Source: Prunella strophiata (Eukaryota > Chordata > Aves > Passeriformes > Prunellidae). From it: a DNA stretch of 64,000 nucleotides. Of the stretch, positions 10,129 through 22,500 are shown piece after piece (the stretch's first letter is position 1; every line of letters begins with the position of its first letter). A model generated the notes under the pieces. It was not told the DNA's origin, did not search any database, and was given only the letters and a program-made list of their open reading frames with translations. The stretch spans positions 19,754,771 to 19,818,770 of the forward strand of contig JAZBQD010000021.1 in the NCBI GenBank assembly GCA_036583965.1, given 5' to 3'. The translations under genes and the position numbers were made by a program.

Positions 10129-11621
10129 TTTCTGTGGGGTCTGGGTTGTCATTGGTGCCATTTCCCTGGGGTTGGTCCTGTTTTGCTTCCAGCACAGTTC
10201 CTGATCAGTTCCTGGCTGTGAGGATGGAGATTCCAGAGTTACCCTTGTGGAGTCTCCTCTGCTCACAGCCCCAGCGTGCTGGGGGAAACAACCAAACCTT
10301 ATTTTTGATTTTTGGCCAAGATAAGTGGAACAATGGAAATTCCTATTCCAAGGGCTGGGTCCCTCCAACCCAAACCAACCTGTGGAAGCTCTGGTCTTGC
10401 AGAGGAGCTGCATCCAAAGCAGCTCCAGGGAAATCTGCAGGGTTTTCCCAGAGAGTGGGGCTGGAATCCTGGCTGGTTTGGGGAATCTGGGTCAGAAGGG
10501 GCAAATGGACCAGGAAAAATCCCTGGGAATGCTGGTGCTCTGCCCCAGGATGATGCTAAAGAGAGCAAGAGGCTGCTCAGGCAGAGTGTTGGTTTTAACC
10601 TGGGAGGGAATTTTCCTTCTGGTCCTGCTCGAGTCAGGGAAAATGACATTTTTCAGTTTGAGTCAAGTAGCTTCCCATTTTTCTCTTGGAAGGCAGGCAG
10701 GAGGATCCTGGGCATTGGCAAAGCTGGGTGGGAAGGGCTGGTGCTGCACCCCTGCTTCTCCTGTTCATTGATTACAAAAGTCTTTGCTCTGAGCTTGGTG
10801 CTGACTCCAGAGTGGCAAGGCAGCACTAATCCCACTGTCCTGACCAAGGGAGGTGCCAAAATTTGGGATATTCTGTTCAGCTGGGAAGCCCAGCTGATGC
10901 CACAGGGTGCAGGATTGGGCTGGGCTGGCCCAGCAGCTGCTGAGGCCTCAGAGCTCTGAATTTCTTGCCTGAATTTCTTGTGACACCAGAATTATCTCCC
11001 TGACATTGTGCCTGCACGCAAAGGCTGCACCAGCAATTCCATGTTCTTATAATCCCCCTGCTCAGATAAAAATCAGATGGGAACAAATGTGCAGCACATG
11101 AGGACTAAAGACTTTTATTACAGTATCTTTTTAATTATCAAGGTGGGGAATCACGTTTTACAAAGTCCAGTAAATTGAATTTTATTATGGTTTGTGTGAG
11201 GACTTATTTAATAGCAGACTACACGAGAGGCTGACACAATTCCTCTTTTTTTCTGGAGGTTTATTTGTCACTTGTTGAACTCTGGGAAAACGAGCTGGGA
11301 CTGGAAGCAGAGGGTTGCAGATCTAACCAAGGGATGGTTCATGTTCATGGTTTAGATTAGCTCAGTTTAATTCCAGATTGTGTGCACTTGGAGCAGCTGG
11401 GAAACCCAGACCAGGCAGTTGGGCTTTATTAGGAAAGAGCTCCTGCTCTTTTCAATTGGTGCTTTGGGAAGTCTCAGATCCTGAATTATGGCTGTTTGCT
11501 TTGGAAGGAGCTCCAGTTCTGCTCTCTGCTCCTTGGGGTTGGAATTTGGGGCTTCTGTGGAGCCTCCTGCCCAGGGCAGGTGTGGAGAGGGGATGGATTT
11601 CGTTCCCTGGGCTGGGTTATC
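10129..11621. other. Unique non-coding DNA
   Basis: Forward frames of 139-215 codons overlap each other at 10134-10959 in three different frames, with a further open frame antisense to them, and none resembles a protein I know. The part at 11100-11240 is AT-rich. No repeat family was recognised. Confidence 0.4.
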
Positions 11622-11828
11622 CATGGAATCATGGAATGGTTTGGGTTGGAAGGGATCTTAAAGCTCATCCAGTTCCACCTTCTGCTGTCCCAGGTTGTTC
11701 CAAGCCCTGTCCAGCCTGGTCTGGGACACTGCCAGGGATGGGGCAGCCACAGCTGCTCTGGGAATTCCATCCCAGCCTCTCCCCACCCTCCCAGGGAAAT
11801 TTTCCTTCTCAATATCCCACCTAAGCCT
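11622..11828 (-). mobile_element. CR1 LINE, 3' end fragment of about 200 bp
   Basis: One of the best preserved copies. AATCATGGAATGGTTTGGG and TTGGAAGGGATCTTAAAGCT are followed by CCAAGCCCTGTCCAGCCTGG, AGGGATGGGGCAGCCACAGC and AATATCCCACCTAA. The low divergence and intact outer end suggest a comparatively recent insertion of the most common subfamily in this window. Confidence 0.93.
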
Positions 11829-13119
11829 ACTCTGGTGAAATCCCAGTGTTCTGTGGGTTTGTGCTTTGTTGGGAATTTTTTCATTAACACTGAGGTCTGT
11901 TCACAGTGTACTCAGCTCTGGGTGGTGAAAAGTTCCCCTCTTGGATTTCAGATTTATTATTTGGATTTATTTGGTTGTCTTCCCTGTTTCTGACAGTTTA
12001 CAGTCTCTGGGAGGGTCAGTCCATACAAAAACCCCTTTCATTTCTGGATGCTGCTGCAAACAAAAGTTATGAGCAATACTTTGGATATCAAGTTCTGTGT
12101 GTTGAGGAAATGCCAGTTTGAGGGAATTGCACATGGATCCCCTTTCCCAAATTTGTGTCTGGAAATGCAACAGACAAAACTGATCCCTGAGCTGAGTAAA
12201 TGGGAGCACAAGTTACAACTTGCACATTGAGGTTCCAACATGATCCGGTTTATATTCCCATTTTAACTCCTAAGAAAACTTTTGGAAATGAAAATCAATC
12301 CTGTAAACCCATGGAAGACCTTTCTGGCCCCATGGCTGCAGTGAGCACAGACATTTAAGAGATGATTTTCATATGCATGGAGTCATCTTAGAATTCTGGA
12401 AGGGAACAGTTTGTCTGGGATTCATAATAAATTATTCATCCTTTTATTACCATAATAATCGCTTTTTATGGTTACCCAAGTGAATGTTATTATGAAAGCA
12501 CAGAAAAATCTATTAATTATTTTCCAGGTTTTTATAGTATTTCATTTTTTTCCTCATTTTTTTTCCCATTCTGTTTTTTTTTTTTTTGATGTTATCAGAA
12601 AGCTAGGTTATTTTTTTTTCTCCAAAGATAAAAGTCTCTCCGCACACTTGTTTTGTGTATCAGAGCTGGAAGAACATGAGATCAATTTATCCAGGGAAAA
12701 TGCCAGTCTGGAGGCCTCTTCTCTGCTTTTTTGGTCCCTATGGATTCTGGGGTGTTTCCTTTAACCTTGTGTAGGTCCATAATTTACTTATAAAAAAAAT
12801 CACAAACATGGGGTGGGGTCTTAAAAATAAGAAATGTTGCCTTGTGCCAGGAACAGCTGGAAACAGCCTGGAATGGAGGATTTTCCCCCCTTTCATAGGA
12901 GGAGGGTTTAGTGCTGATTAATAGGAGCCTCCAGGGCCTAAATTTGTCCAAAGTTTAGCAGGGATTTGTGTTAAATTTATAAATTCTTGTTCGCAACCTG
13001 GTTGTTGGAGGGCTGGACATTTGTTGGTTGGTTTTTCCCCAAATAAATTATTCCTGTGTGGATCAGCAGCTCCCAATGACATTTATTTCCATGGTTCTGA
13101 CCAGCCTGGTCCATGGAAG
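11829..13119. other. Unique DNA with an AT-rich, TAAT-rich core
   Basis: The core at about 12410-12640 has many ATTA/TAAT words (for example CATAATAAATTATTCATCC and ACCATAATAATCGC) and two T runs (14 T at 12574-12587). Such islands in bird introns are sometimes conserved non-coding elements, but nothing in a single sequence can prove it. No coding frame is recognised. Confidence 0.4.
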
Positions 13120-13190
13120 CTCAGCCTCAGCAGGGGTTGGAATGAGGGGAGGTTTAAGGTCTTTTCCATCCCAAAGCACTCCAGCATCTT
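13120..13190 (+). mobile_element. CR1 LINE, terminal piece
   Basis: CAGGGGTTGGAATGAGGGGA and TTTAAGGTCTTTTCCATCCC followed by AAAGCACTCCA fit the last 60-70 bp of a sense-orientation CR1 with several substitutions. Confidence 0.65.
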
Positions 13191-13490
13191 CTGGAAGTTT
13201 CCCTGAAAGCATGGACTGGGTTGTTGCTCTGGGGTTTGTAATAATTCTGGCTTTGGAGGGAAAAGCTTTGTGGAATGTTTTTGAACCAAGATATTTGGTG
13301 GTGTTAGAAGCTGAGGGAGTGTGAAAAAAACAGATAAATCTTGATTTTTGTGTCTCTCTTGATGGGCTGAGTCTCAGGTGATGCAAAGTTCAAGGTTGCC
13401 TGTGATGCTGTTTGGGTCTGTAAGTGATGTTCAGCACTGAACATTAGGGAAACTTGGAATAATCAAGGGATGAGCTTGGAATTCTTCAGT
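13191..13490. other. Unique non-coding DNA
   Basis: Short unique interval between a CR1 tail and the SINE. Nothing recognised. Confidence 0.4.
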
Positions 13491-13606
13491 GAGATCAGCT
13501 CCCTTGGCCAGTGTGTGATGATGATAACACCAAGGTCGTGGTTCAGTGCCTGGATGGGCCTCACTTAAGAGCTGGCCTTGATGATCCCTTCCCACTCAGA
13601 ATATCC
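13491..13606 (+). mobile_element. tRNA-Ile-derived SINE, TguSINE1-like
   Basis: The first 70 bp resemble tRNA-Ile. An A-box-like ATCAGCTCCCTTGG lies at 13494-13507. ATGATAACACCAAGGTCGTG (13521-13540) matches the anticodon-arm and variable-loop part of tRNA-Ile. A B-box-like GGTTCAGTGCC lies at 13540-13550, and TGGATGGGCC at 13551-13560 closes the acceptor side. A CR1-like tail follows (AAGAGCTGGCCTTGATGATC, CCCACTCAGAATATCC), ending near 13606. A tRNA-Ile head with a CR1 tail is the structure of TguSINE1, a passerine SINE mobilised by CR1. The copy is degraded: it misses the first few tRNA positions, carries a one-base loss in the B-box region and has lost part of the tail consensus. It cannot act as a tRNA. 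Confidence 0.8.
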
Positions 13607-14975
13607 ACTGACCTGGAAATAAAGTGGGAATCAAAAACACTTCCAGAGCTTCCAAAGCACTTAAGAAAATCAGTTTTGCATGTTGGAGCTCCTGAGGGAA
13701 TCCTGCTGGATGTGTCCACGTGGTTCTTGTGTGACCCCACACGTGAGGTGGTTTGTGAGTGGGGGATGATGATAAAAGCCCAGCACGGCTGGGAGGTTGA
13801 TCCTGGCTCATCCCATATCCCTGATTTCCTGCTTTTGTGACCCAAGGTGGGTCTGAGAGGACCGGGTTTAGCAGAGCTCAGCACATTCCTAAGCTAAGGC
13901 ATGGGCCTAACCCTGTGGAGCAGCATCCTGGACTGCAGCCTGGATACCTCAGGAGAAAGATTCTCCAGGAAAGCTTGTCTTTGGAGCTGGCTTTGTCCTG
14001 AGCATCCATTTGGCCTCTGGGTGCAGGAAGGGTTGGAAAAGTGTCATGTTTTGGGGCCTGGGGTCCCATTGTGGGGCCTGTGCAGCGCCCAGCCCAGTGC
14101 ACACTCTTCCCATGGTGTTTAAACCCTTCCCACACCCAGAAAATCCTGGAAAAGTACACTCCAAGCTATTTTATGGTGCTTCCCTCATGGTCCTGCTTCA
14201 TCCATGGGCCAGCAGATCCAGTAGCCCTTTGGCCACCTGGTTTTGGTGTTGGCTTCTTGTCAACTGGGACGTGGCACTGGGAGCTGGGAGAAGCTGCTGG
14301 GAGCTGAATTCTTCCCTGCCAAATGCCAAGGAGCTGCTTCTCCAATTTTTTCCTGTTCTGAGTTTATTATATTAATGGAGAAGAAGTGCTTAAAGCCCTC
14401 AGTGGTTGCTCAATGTAGCCTTTGGCACCACACACAGCAGTGGTGGAAAAAAAGCAAACAGAAGTGTGAAGAGCCCGACAAAACACATGGAAAATATCTT
14501 GTATTATATAAATAGGCTCAATGCCTGTGCCTCAAGTGCTGCCTCTCATTCGAGTAAATTCCTCCCACCAAGGAGGCAGAAAAATGAGAAATTCAGAGGC
14601 AGAAGCAATGAAAAGGGGGAGCACTTGAGTGTTTTGGAGGTGTTTTGCCCACAGTGGATTTTTAGAGTGGTTGGAAGGAGTGTAAAGGAAGATGCAATGA
14701 TTTGAGGGCTCTTTCTGAGAATACACAACAAAAGAGGTGCTTGAGCAGGAAAATCACCACACTGGGTTGTCAGATGTTGGGGGTGTTGCAGAATTAGGCT
14801 GGGACCATGAATTCCACAGCTTGACACTGAGATAAGAGCTAAATGAGGTTACAAAACCCTTCAAAACCCAAAAACTCCAGAAAGAACCCCCACCAAACAA
14901 CAGCCAAAAAAACCTCCAACAAAAATCCCAACTGAACAACATCCAGGAGTAGAATTCCCAAGGTAATTGGAATGG
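13607..14975. other. Unique non-coding DNA
   Basis: No gene or repeat recognised. The section at 14850-14940 is an A/C-rich stretch with long A runs, low in complexity but not periodic. Confidence 0.4.
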
Positions 14976-15061
14976 GAATGTTTTAGTGGTGAACATAGTG
15001 CTGCTGGGTTAACGGTTGGATTTGATGTTCTGAGAAGTCTTTTCCAACATTCATGATTCCA
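14976..15061 (+). mobile_element. CR1 LINE, 3' terminal piece
   Basis: TTTTAGTGGTGAACATAGTG, GGGTTAACGGTTGGATTTGA and GAAGTCTTTTCCAACATTCA, ending in ATGATTCC, match the sense-strand 3' end of the CR1 subfamily that ends GGTTAACGGTTGGACTTGATGATC. It is the same subfamily as the long copy at 45863. Confidence 0.82.
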
Positions 15062-18000
15062 ATGACTCAAGATAAACACAGGGATTTATAAATGAGCAGA
15101 AATGATCTGGGGTTTTTGTTTGCTGTCATAATTTGGGGGAGTTCCTTCCTCTCCATGTGCTGGCTGAGGTGCTGGTGGTGCACAGGTGAGGATCCTTTCC
15201 AAGAGATCTGGTGGTACCTCTGGTGTATCCAGGTAATTTCAGGAAAATTACCTTTGTAATTCCTTCTGTGATCCAGGGTTTTGGCGATGAAGAACCCTGT
15301 GTGCACCCTCCCCTCTCCATCCTCCAAGGAGCATCCTGCCTCTTATCCACCCCCTCTTATCCATTCTCTGCTTCCATCATCTTTCATCTGCCCTTAATTA
15401 ACTTTTCCAATTCTGCTGAGCGTACAACGTCCCCAGATTAACCTAAGAGGGAGTGCAAAGTTCCCAGAGAATTGAAAATCAATTTCTCTGTCTTCGTGTA
15501 CCTGTCAAGGATTGAGTGCCCAGGCTGGAATTCATCCTGTGGTAGCTGATGGTATCATGTCCACCTAAATCACCTTTCTAGCAGTGCTTGAGATGTGTTG
15601 GGCTGAATTCCCTGGCTGCCATCCCCTTCTTGGTGGGATAGGGAAGCAGAGGGGTTGGAGTCAGCGCTGACTGCTCCATGTCTGGCAAAAATCTGGTTGT
15701 GGAGCAAGAGGGAAATGCTGGCTGGTCAAAATTCCTGGGTGTCCTCATCCCTGACAACAGCTGAGCTCTGCTGTTTATAAAAAGGATTGAGGGCCTTGAG
15801 TTGGGCTTAGTCAGCTGCTGATCCCTGGGAACGAGGAAGGGGGGGTGTTGTTTCTCCATCTAATCACTTGCAGGCTTGTGATTACAACATTTAATGATGA
15901 TGGCCGAGGTCAGTTTTTAATTAGCTGAGCCACATGATGGGCTCTTGCAGTGCCAGCAAAGCCTTTCCTCATTGATGTCTGGCGTGATGTTCCAGGAGAG
16001 CAGCTGTGCCAGTGAAATCCTGGATTTATGGGTTAAATCACGCTGTGTATTTCCCAATCCCGAGCTGTTTTGCTCTGATCTGGATGGGACACGGTGGGTC
16101 CAGATTGCAGCGAGCAGCAAGTCCCTGTCTTTGTTCAACATGTTGAGGAGTGAGCAATAAATAGGAAAAATAATACTCCAGAAGTCTTGGGAAGTTGGCA
16201 GATGTGGCTGTTACCAGGACTCACATGATGCTGCGGCCCGGTGGAACCGAGCTGTTGCCGATTGAATCACATGTTTTTGTCCTGGTAACAACCAATAACA
16301 CCCTGCTCCTTCCCAAAAATCCTAAATATAGTCCTGAGAACCTCCAACCAGCGAGGGTTGGCACCGGGCTGTGCCTTTCCACAAGCCCTGTGTGATGGCT
16401 GGGATACAGCAGGCTGGTGCCAGGAGCAGATGGCAGAGCAGGCTGCACATTCCTGAGTCACTCAGCCTCTCCTCTCCCCTTCCCTGCGAGGAGGGATGGA
16501 TGGATTCACGCATGGCTTCGCCTCCAGCACGGCTGGAAAGGTGTTGGAAAGGGCAAAGGGATGACTTGGGTTTTCCTGGCCCACACAGTGGATGATAACA
16601 ATCCCCCCAACTCCCTCCCTGCAGTGGGATGGGGTGGAGGAGATGATTCCCTCAGGGATGAGCCAGCCCCTTCCCAGCTGAACGCACACATTTGTTTTCC
16701 TGAACGTACATCTCGACAGGCTCCGTGCACGCTCTGCCCTTGACCCTGCTTGCATGTGAGCTATAAAATTTTCCATTGATTTCCTGGAGGTCTGGAGCTT
16801 TCAGGCGAGGCTGGGTCCCTTTGAGCCATCCAGGTCTGGAGTGTGTTTAGGGGATGAGGTTTAGCCAAGTCTGAGGTTGCTCAGAGCTCTGCACGTGAGC
16901 ACAGCTTTCCTTATCGTGCTGCTCTGCTGAGCCAGGGACACATCCCCGGGGTGCTGCTCCTCAACCTGAGGCAAATTCTGGGGGGTTTTCATCTCCCCTC
17001 AAAGTCTGGGGCTGGTCCCTGGTGAAGGCAGAGCTTCCAGCCTGTTGCATTGTTCATAAATTCATCAGATTTGGCTTTCAGACATCACTACTGGGATTAT
17101 TTTTTGTTTCCCTATAACGTCACTGTCAAACTACGGTTCCTCAGTTGTTTATATTTACATCACTTTTGTAATCAGGTTTAGCCCAGTTTGTGATTTTCTC
17201 CCTCGGTTTTGTCACCAGCTTTAGCCCAGTTTGCTTCTGCCTTCCTTGATTCCATCAGAAGCCAGGCCCTGCCCCTAGGAATCCTCCAGCCCTGACCTCT
17301 GGGCACTTTCCTGCTCTAAGGAGAAAAGAAGGAATCTCCTGCAAACCTTATTGCCCCCCACTCTGGCCAGTTCCTGGCACCCACTGGTCCCATTCCAAAG
17401 GAGATGTGCTCAGTGAACTCTCTCCAGTTCCCTCACATTTAACTTTGAGCCTTTCACAGCACCCAAGATTCCCAGTAAGAAAAAACTGGAATATGTGGAG
17501 GTTGGTTCCCACATCTGTTAATTCAATGCTTTGAGGATTTTTCCGCTGAGGTTTTGGTTTATGCAGAGCTGAGTTAAACTAAGGCTGGGTTTTGCCTCAA
17601 GGATTAACGTTGGGCTTTATGAGGTTGAGCAATGTTTTGTCCTCTGAGCCTAACCTGGAATTGCAGTTCTGGGGGAGGTTGGAGGGAAGAGCTGTTTGAA
17701 TTACAGGAGTGGATTGAGGTGAGGGCTCTGGTTGGGATGTCCCCCATACTTGGGGTGGGAGCTGTTCCTCCTTTCTTCTGGACACCCAGGAAATGAGAAT
17801 GGCTGGAAAATCCTCTGGAAAACTCAGAAGTGAACTTGGGTAATCTGAGACTTGCTCTGTCACTTTGGCCCTGTCTGTTTGACAGGGTTGGCACAAGTTT
17901 GACTCTTAAAATTCCTCAGAATCCCTGTAAAGATGAGGATGAATCCATTTCCTTGCATTTTTGTCTGGAAAGACGCTTGCTCAATCCAAGTATATCGAGT

Positions 18001-18750
18001 TCTGCCCTTGGGGAAGAATGAAGAGCAGAATTTGGTGATGTTAGGGGTTTTTCCCAGGCCACTTTGGGTTAAGCTTTGGCATTAATGGTTGTGCTACTGG
18101 AAAACTCAGGGCTTGTGCAAGGAGATTCCAGGGAAGTGTTAAATCCAGCTGGGTCTGAAACAGGATGTGGCTCCCACTGGGAGGTTTTCTTGTGTCTGGA
18201 CAATGCCAGTGGCTTTCATGAGGCTCTCATCTTTTCACCATGCTGACTTCCTTCCCTTATCACTACTGGCTTTACACACAAATTCCCATCACCAGGCAAG
18301 GCTTGGGAGCTCTGATCCCAGCCGGATCAATTCCAAGGCGTTCTGAACGTGCCAGTCAGGAAGGCACTGTAGCGTAGCCTGATATGAAATATTTTGAGTG
18401 TCCTGCTGTAGGTCTTGCCTTTATAAACAAGAGCCAGTCCAGAAGTTTAGTGAGGATTGATAGGATCAGGATGTATTTGCAGGGAGGGCTGGCTCAGATG
18501 GAGCAGCTGTAGCTTGCCCTCAGTGGGAAGTGGAATCTGCTGCTCTCCCTGTGTGGCTGTGAGGGGAAAAAGGCCTAAAAATGAGGAGAAACTTCTTGAG
18601 TTGAGATGTATTTTCAGAATGAAGTGTTAGAGGAGGGATTTGGGATGTTCCAGGGGTGTGCTAAATTAATTCCAGTCTTAATTAAAAGGATGTACTCAAC
18701 TCTTAATGAGTGCAAGCACATAGCTGGGGCATGAAGTGAAATGGAACATT
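15062..18750. other. Long unique stretch, 3.7 kb, without repeats
   Basis: This is the longest part of the left half with no recognised repeat. Two sub-regions stand out. The first, 16170-16740, has a mild excess of CG. The second, 17040-17230, is AT-rich and holds AACGTCA (17117-17123, a CRE-like half site) and two spaced copies of TTTAGCCCAGTTTG (about 17177 and 17220). Freedom from repeats plus such motifs would fit conserved regulatory DNA, but this is inference. No exon is supported. Confidence 0.4.
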
Positions 18751-18962
18751 TGGGATTTTTGGGAGAAATCCTTTCCTGTGAGGATGGTGAGGCTCTGGTA
18801 GAGGTTCCTGAAGAAAGTGTGGTTGCCCCATCCCTGGGAATGTCCAAGGCTGGGTTGGACAGGGTTTGAAGCACCCTGGGATAGTGGAAGGTGTCCCTGC
18901 CCATGGCAGGGGTGGAATGGGATGAACTTTAACATCCCATTCCCAAACCATTCCATGACTCC
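18751..18962 (+). mobile_element. CR1 LINE, 3' end fragment of about 210 bp
   Basis: Sense-orientation copy with GTGAGGATGGTGAGGCTCTG, AAGGCTGGGTTGGACAGGGT, CACCCTGGGATAGTGGAAGG, TGTCCCTGCCCATGGCAGGG and the terminus CCCAAACCATTCCATGACTC. A forward open frame of 346 codons beginning inside it (18817-19857) is mostly formed by the copy and the CpG-rich patch downstream, and has no protein-like features. Confidence 0.92.
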
Positions 18963-19179
18963 TTCACTGCTGGGTGTGCTCTGTGTGGTCCCAGCATCCA
19001 GAACCTCCTGGGATCCAGCTGCTGTAGGATGCTTTGAGAGCCTGGAGGAAGCACTGGAAGGTGTGGTGTGGGCAGACCCACCTGGACAGGGTGTTGGAGT
19101 GATGTTGGAGGACACACACACTGGAGGAGCTCCATGCCAGGCCATCTCTCCCTGGCTCTCACTGGGCTCTCCTGCGTTT

Positions 19180-19580
19180 CACAGAGTCGCGGTTCCGTGG
19201 CGTAATGCCGCCACACCCTCCTGGAACAGCGCGGGATCCTGGGGGGAAGGAGAAGTGGGATGGGGTGGGGAGCCCTTGGTGGAGCTCCACACCCAGCCTT
19301 CAGCTGCTCTGCTGGCCATCCCCATGCTGGGGAGCACCAGGGCTGCTCCGTGCTGGCTCCTGGGCCCCGCAGCTGGGCCGGGGTTACAGCACAAACGCCC
19401 TCAGTTCTCCCAGTTGGACGCGAGAGCGGCCGCGCGTTCCACGGGAAGCGGCGATGCCAGAACGGGGAGGTCAAGGCTGTGCAGTGTTTTTCTGGCAAAG
19501 GAGAAGCCCGGCGGATGGAAGGCGGTGCCTGGGGAATCTCCGGAGCGCTGGGATGAGCTCCGAGCTCGACTGGAGATAAT
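19180..19580. promoter_or_regulatory. Second CpG-rich patch, possible promoter or enhancer
   Basis: About 30 CG dinucleotides by eye, densest at 19365-19460 (for example GACGCGAGAGCGGCCGCGCG), including a NotI sequence at 19426-19433. It is shorter than a classical CpG island but clearly above the local background. Both strands carry open frames here (250 codons on the minus strand, 346 on the plus strand), which is the usual side effect of GC-rich sequence. No start-codon context, signal peptide or domain supports either frame. Confidence 0.35.
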
Positions 19581-22500
19581 GGGGCTTGGGGAGGGGATTG
19601 AGCCAGGGAATATTGGAGAGAATCCAGTCCCCCAAGCCCAATGGCCACCCTTCTTCGGGATGAAGTCATTGGAAGCAGCACAAGCGCTTATGCAGAGGGC
19701 CAACCTGCTTCCAGGAGTTTTGGGATCGTGGTTTAAACAGGTTTTTGTGTTCCCAGCCCTCTGTGCCCACAGGTGCTGCCTCATTTCCCTCTCGGAGCAG
19801 CTCCAGATCATCAAATTCCCTGTCTGTATTTTTTTTAATACAGGGAAAAGCTTTTAGCTCTTCTTTCCTGCAGAGTGAGGTGCTCAGAACTGTCAGCACC
19901 ATATGATCCATCCCTCCAGGAATATCCAAGGGGATGGATGGAAGCAATGTGTCAGAACATGTGGAAAAATCCCCCAGAGCTTCCAATTGATGCTGGAATT
20001 ATTAAAAACAAAAAAGCGGAGAAAGTGTTCATGGAACTCTGGAAAATGCCACTGATAAGGATCTTTTCAGGGCTACTTCAACTTCTCCTATGAAAAGATG
20101 AGCTCAAAGTACCAAGGTTTGGGTCTGGATTTGCAGTGTTCCAGACTCTGGGGACTTGGAGCTTGGAATAATCTTTTGGCTTCTTGCACAGTGTAAGAGG
20201 GACCAAAGCTCCAGCAGCAGGAGGCACCTGGAAGCTGCTGGAGATGAGCATGGAGCTGGTCCTCTTTTCCTGGACAAGGATGAAGCCAATGTCCCAGTGA
20301 TGGTCACAGCTCCTGGAATGGGCTCTGATGAGCTTTGGATGAGTTTTGGTTTTGAAATCCGCAGCTTTTCCTCGTCGCTCCCCAGAACTGGATCCATTCT
20401 GAAGAGCAACAATACATGGAAAATGGAATATTTTGCTTATTAAAGTCACTTGGAGAATTGCAGTTCCGAGGTTGGCAACCAGAGCTCGGAGAGGCTGAAG
20501 GAGCTGGAGAGTTCATTGTTCCCCTTTTCCAAGAGAAACTTCCACTTGTGCCAGCACTTTTATTTATAATGCTCAAATAAATGGAGTCCATTTAAAGGTA
20601 TTATTGAGGGAGCAGCACTTCAAATATATCATTTTTATGTTATTAGACTGCTTGGAGTGAGGTGTCCTACTGCAGGCAGATAATCCATCCCCCTGCCTGG
20701 ATTCCAGGCTGGAACTTACTGGAAGCTTTGCACCACAAGAATCTGAGCAAAGGGATTATTTTCAAGGAAAGAAAAGGGAGCTTGAGGAAAATAAGGCTGG
20801 AAGGCAGAACCTCAAACCACGGTGGAGAAATTTCCTGACAGCAGCTCCACGTCTCGTGACCACCTGATGGCTCCTGAGCTTTTTTGGGATTTCAGCAGAT
20901 GCCCAAAGGGGAGCTCAGCTGGCTGGGAAGGGTTTGGGGTAGGCTGCACCTGGAGCTGGGGCCGGCTGTCCCCCTTCCTTCATTCCATCCATTCTTTTTT
21001 TGTTGGAACAAGGGAAATCCGGAAGGAATCCAGACAGTTCTGAGAACATCCAAATGATGGTGCTGACCTTTGCAGGCTGTTCCTGGTGTCCTGTGCTGGG
21101 ATCCATGGCGTGAGGGAACACTGCTGCTGGGACAGGAAAGGTGGTGCAAGCAGGCAGATATTCCAAGGAACAGGAGAGAGGGAAGATGGACTAGCTGGGG
21201 AGCACTGAGCTCGCAGAGGATCTCGTGTCAGAGCAAGATCCCTGTGTCCAGCTGAATTCCCTGCAGCCAGGAATTCCCAGGAGCTGATTCTGCACTATGA
21301 AATCCATGAAATCCATGAGATTATTCAGGAACACCAGGCTTGTGCATGTGCCCTGTGAATTCCTGATGGAAAAGTGCTGTGTGACACGTGAGCAGGTGTA
21401 GGATAAAGAGGGATAATTCCCTGTGCATTTCCCCATTCTCACAGTGCAGAAATCAGGATTCAGCCATGGTCAGAACTACCCCAACAACTGTTGGAATCTG
21501 GCAGGAAAAGCTTCAAAAAAAGTGGGAAGAGAACTGATGTTGTACCTGATTTTGTCAGAGAGGAGTTGAACTGCAGCCCAAGGAAGCCCACAGAATTAAA
21601 GAGAGGAGCAAAACAAGATGCAAACGTGGAGTGCAGGGGGATTGGAAAGTCCATTTAATCCCCAAATCTTTGGGAGCATGGGGGTCTGAGGAGCTGGTTC
21701 TGGTTTTCATCTGCTCCTGCTGCAGCCTTGTCCAACTTCCTCCACCTTTTCCACGTGTCTCAGTCCCTCAGGAGCTGAGACCAAGCCCAAGGGTTTTTTA
21801 GCTAAAAAGGGATTTTCATGTGAACATTGGAAGCTTAGGAAGAAACTCTTTTATCTAGAACTGTACATCTTGGTGTGAAGCTTCCAGGGAACTCCAGGGC
21901 TGCACCAGTTGGATAGTGGAGGGGAAAGGGCTTGGGAGATGGAGGAGGAAAACTGCTCAGGAGATGGAGGGGGGAAAGCTCCCTCTGGAGGCTCTGTGTT
22001 ATTAAAAGTCATTTAGTGCTATCAAGGAAGTGCCTGGAGGCTGGGGCTGGGATCTGTCACTCCCAGTGTGGTGCCCAGGCAGAACAAGAACCAGAGGAAA
22101 GAGCAAATGAGGTGAAGGAGAGGGGGAGGCAGAATCCCAGATTTGGGATCAGGGTATCCAACCCCACGATTTTCCAGGACTTTTTTTCCCTGCAGCTGCA
22201 GGAAAGACCCTTCCTTGTGGCAAAGCTCAGCTCCTGTCTGATGCTTGTAAATTCCAGTCTCAGTGTTCCTGACAGCAAATGTTTGATTCTTGGGGAGTAT
22301 CAGAGCCTCGTGGCTGTGCTGGGATGGTTGGAGTGAGGTGGGAAGTGGGGGTTTGCAGCTGGGAATAAATGGACTGGGAGGATTGCTGGTCAAGGGAAGT
22401 CATGGGCATGGCTGAGAGGCCAAGGGGAACCTATCCACAGAAATGTGTCTGCAGGGGTTTCCTTAGAGAGGATTCTTGGAGCTTTTGGATGAAATGCCCC

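Noticed and set aside
13491..13561. A functional tRNA-Ile gene
   Set aside because: The 5' acceptor arm is not intact, the B-box region has lost a base, pairing is incomplete, and a CR1-like tail follows directly, so it is a SINE head.
18817..19857. Forward open frame of 346 codons, the longest in the window
   Set aside because: It starts inside a CR1 fragment and runs through a CpG-rich patch, is overlapped by a 250-codon frame on the other strand, and its translation has no domain, signal or repeat pattern. No splice or promoter evidence ties it to a gene.
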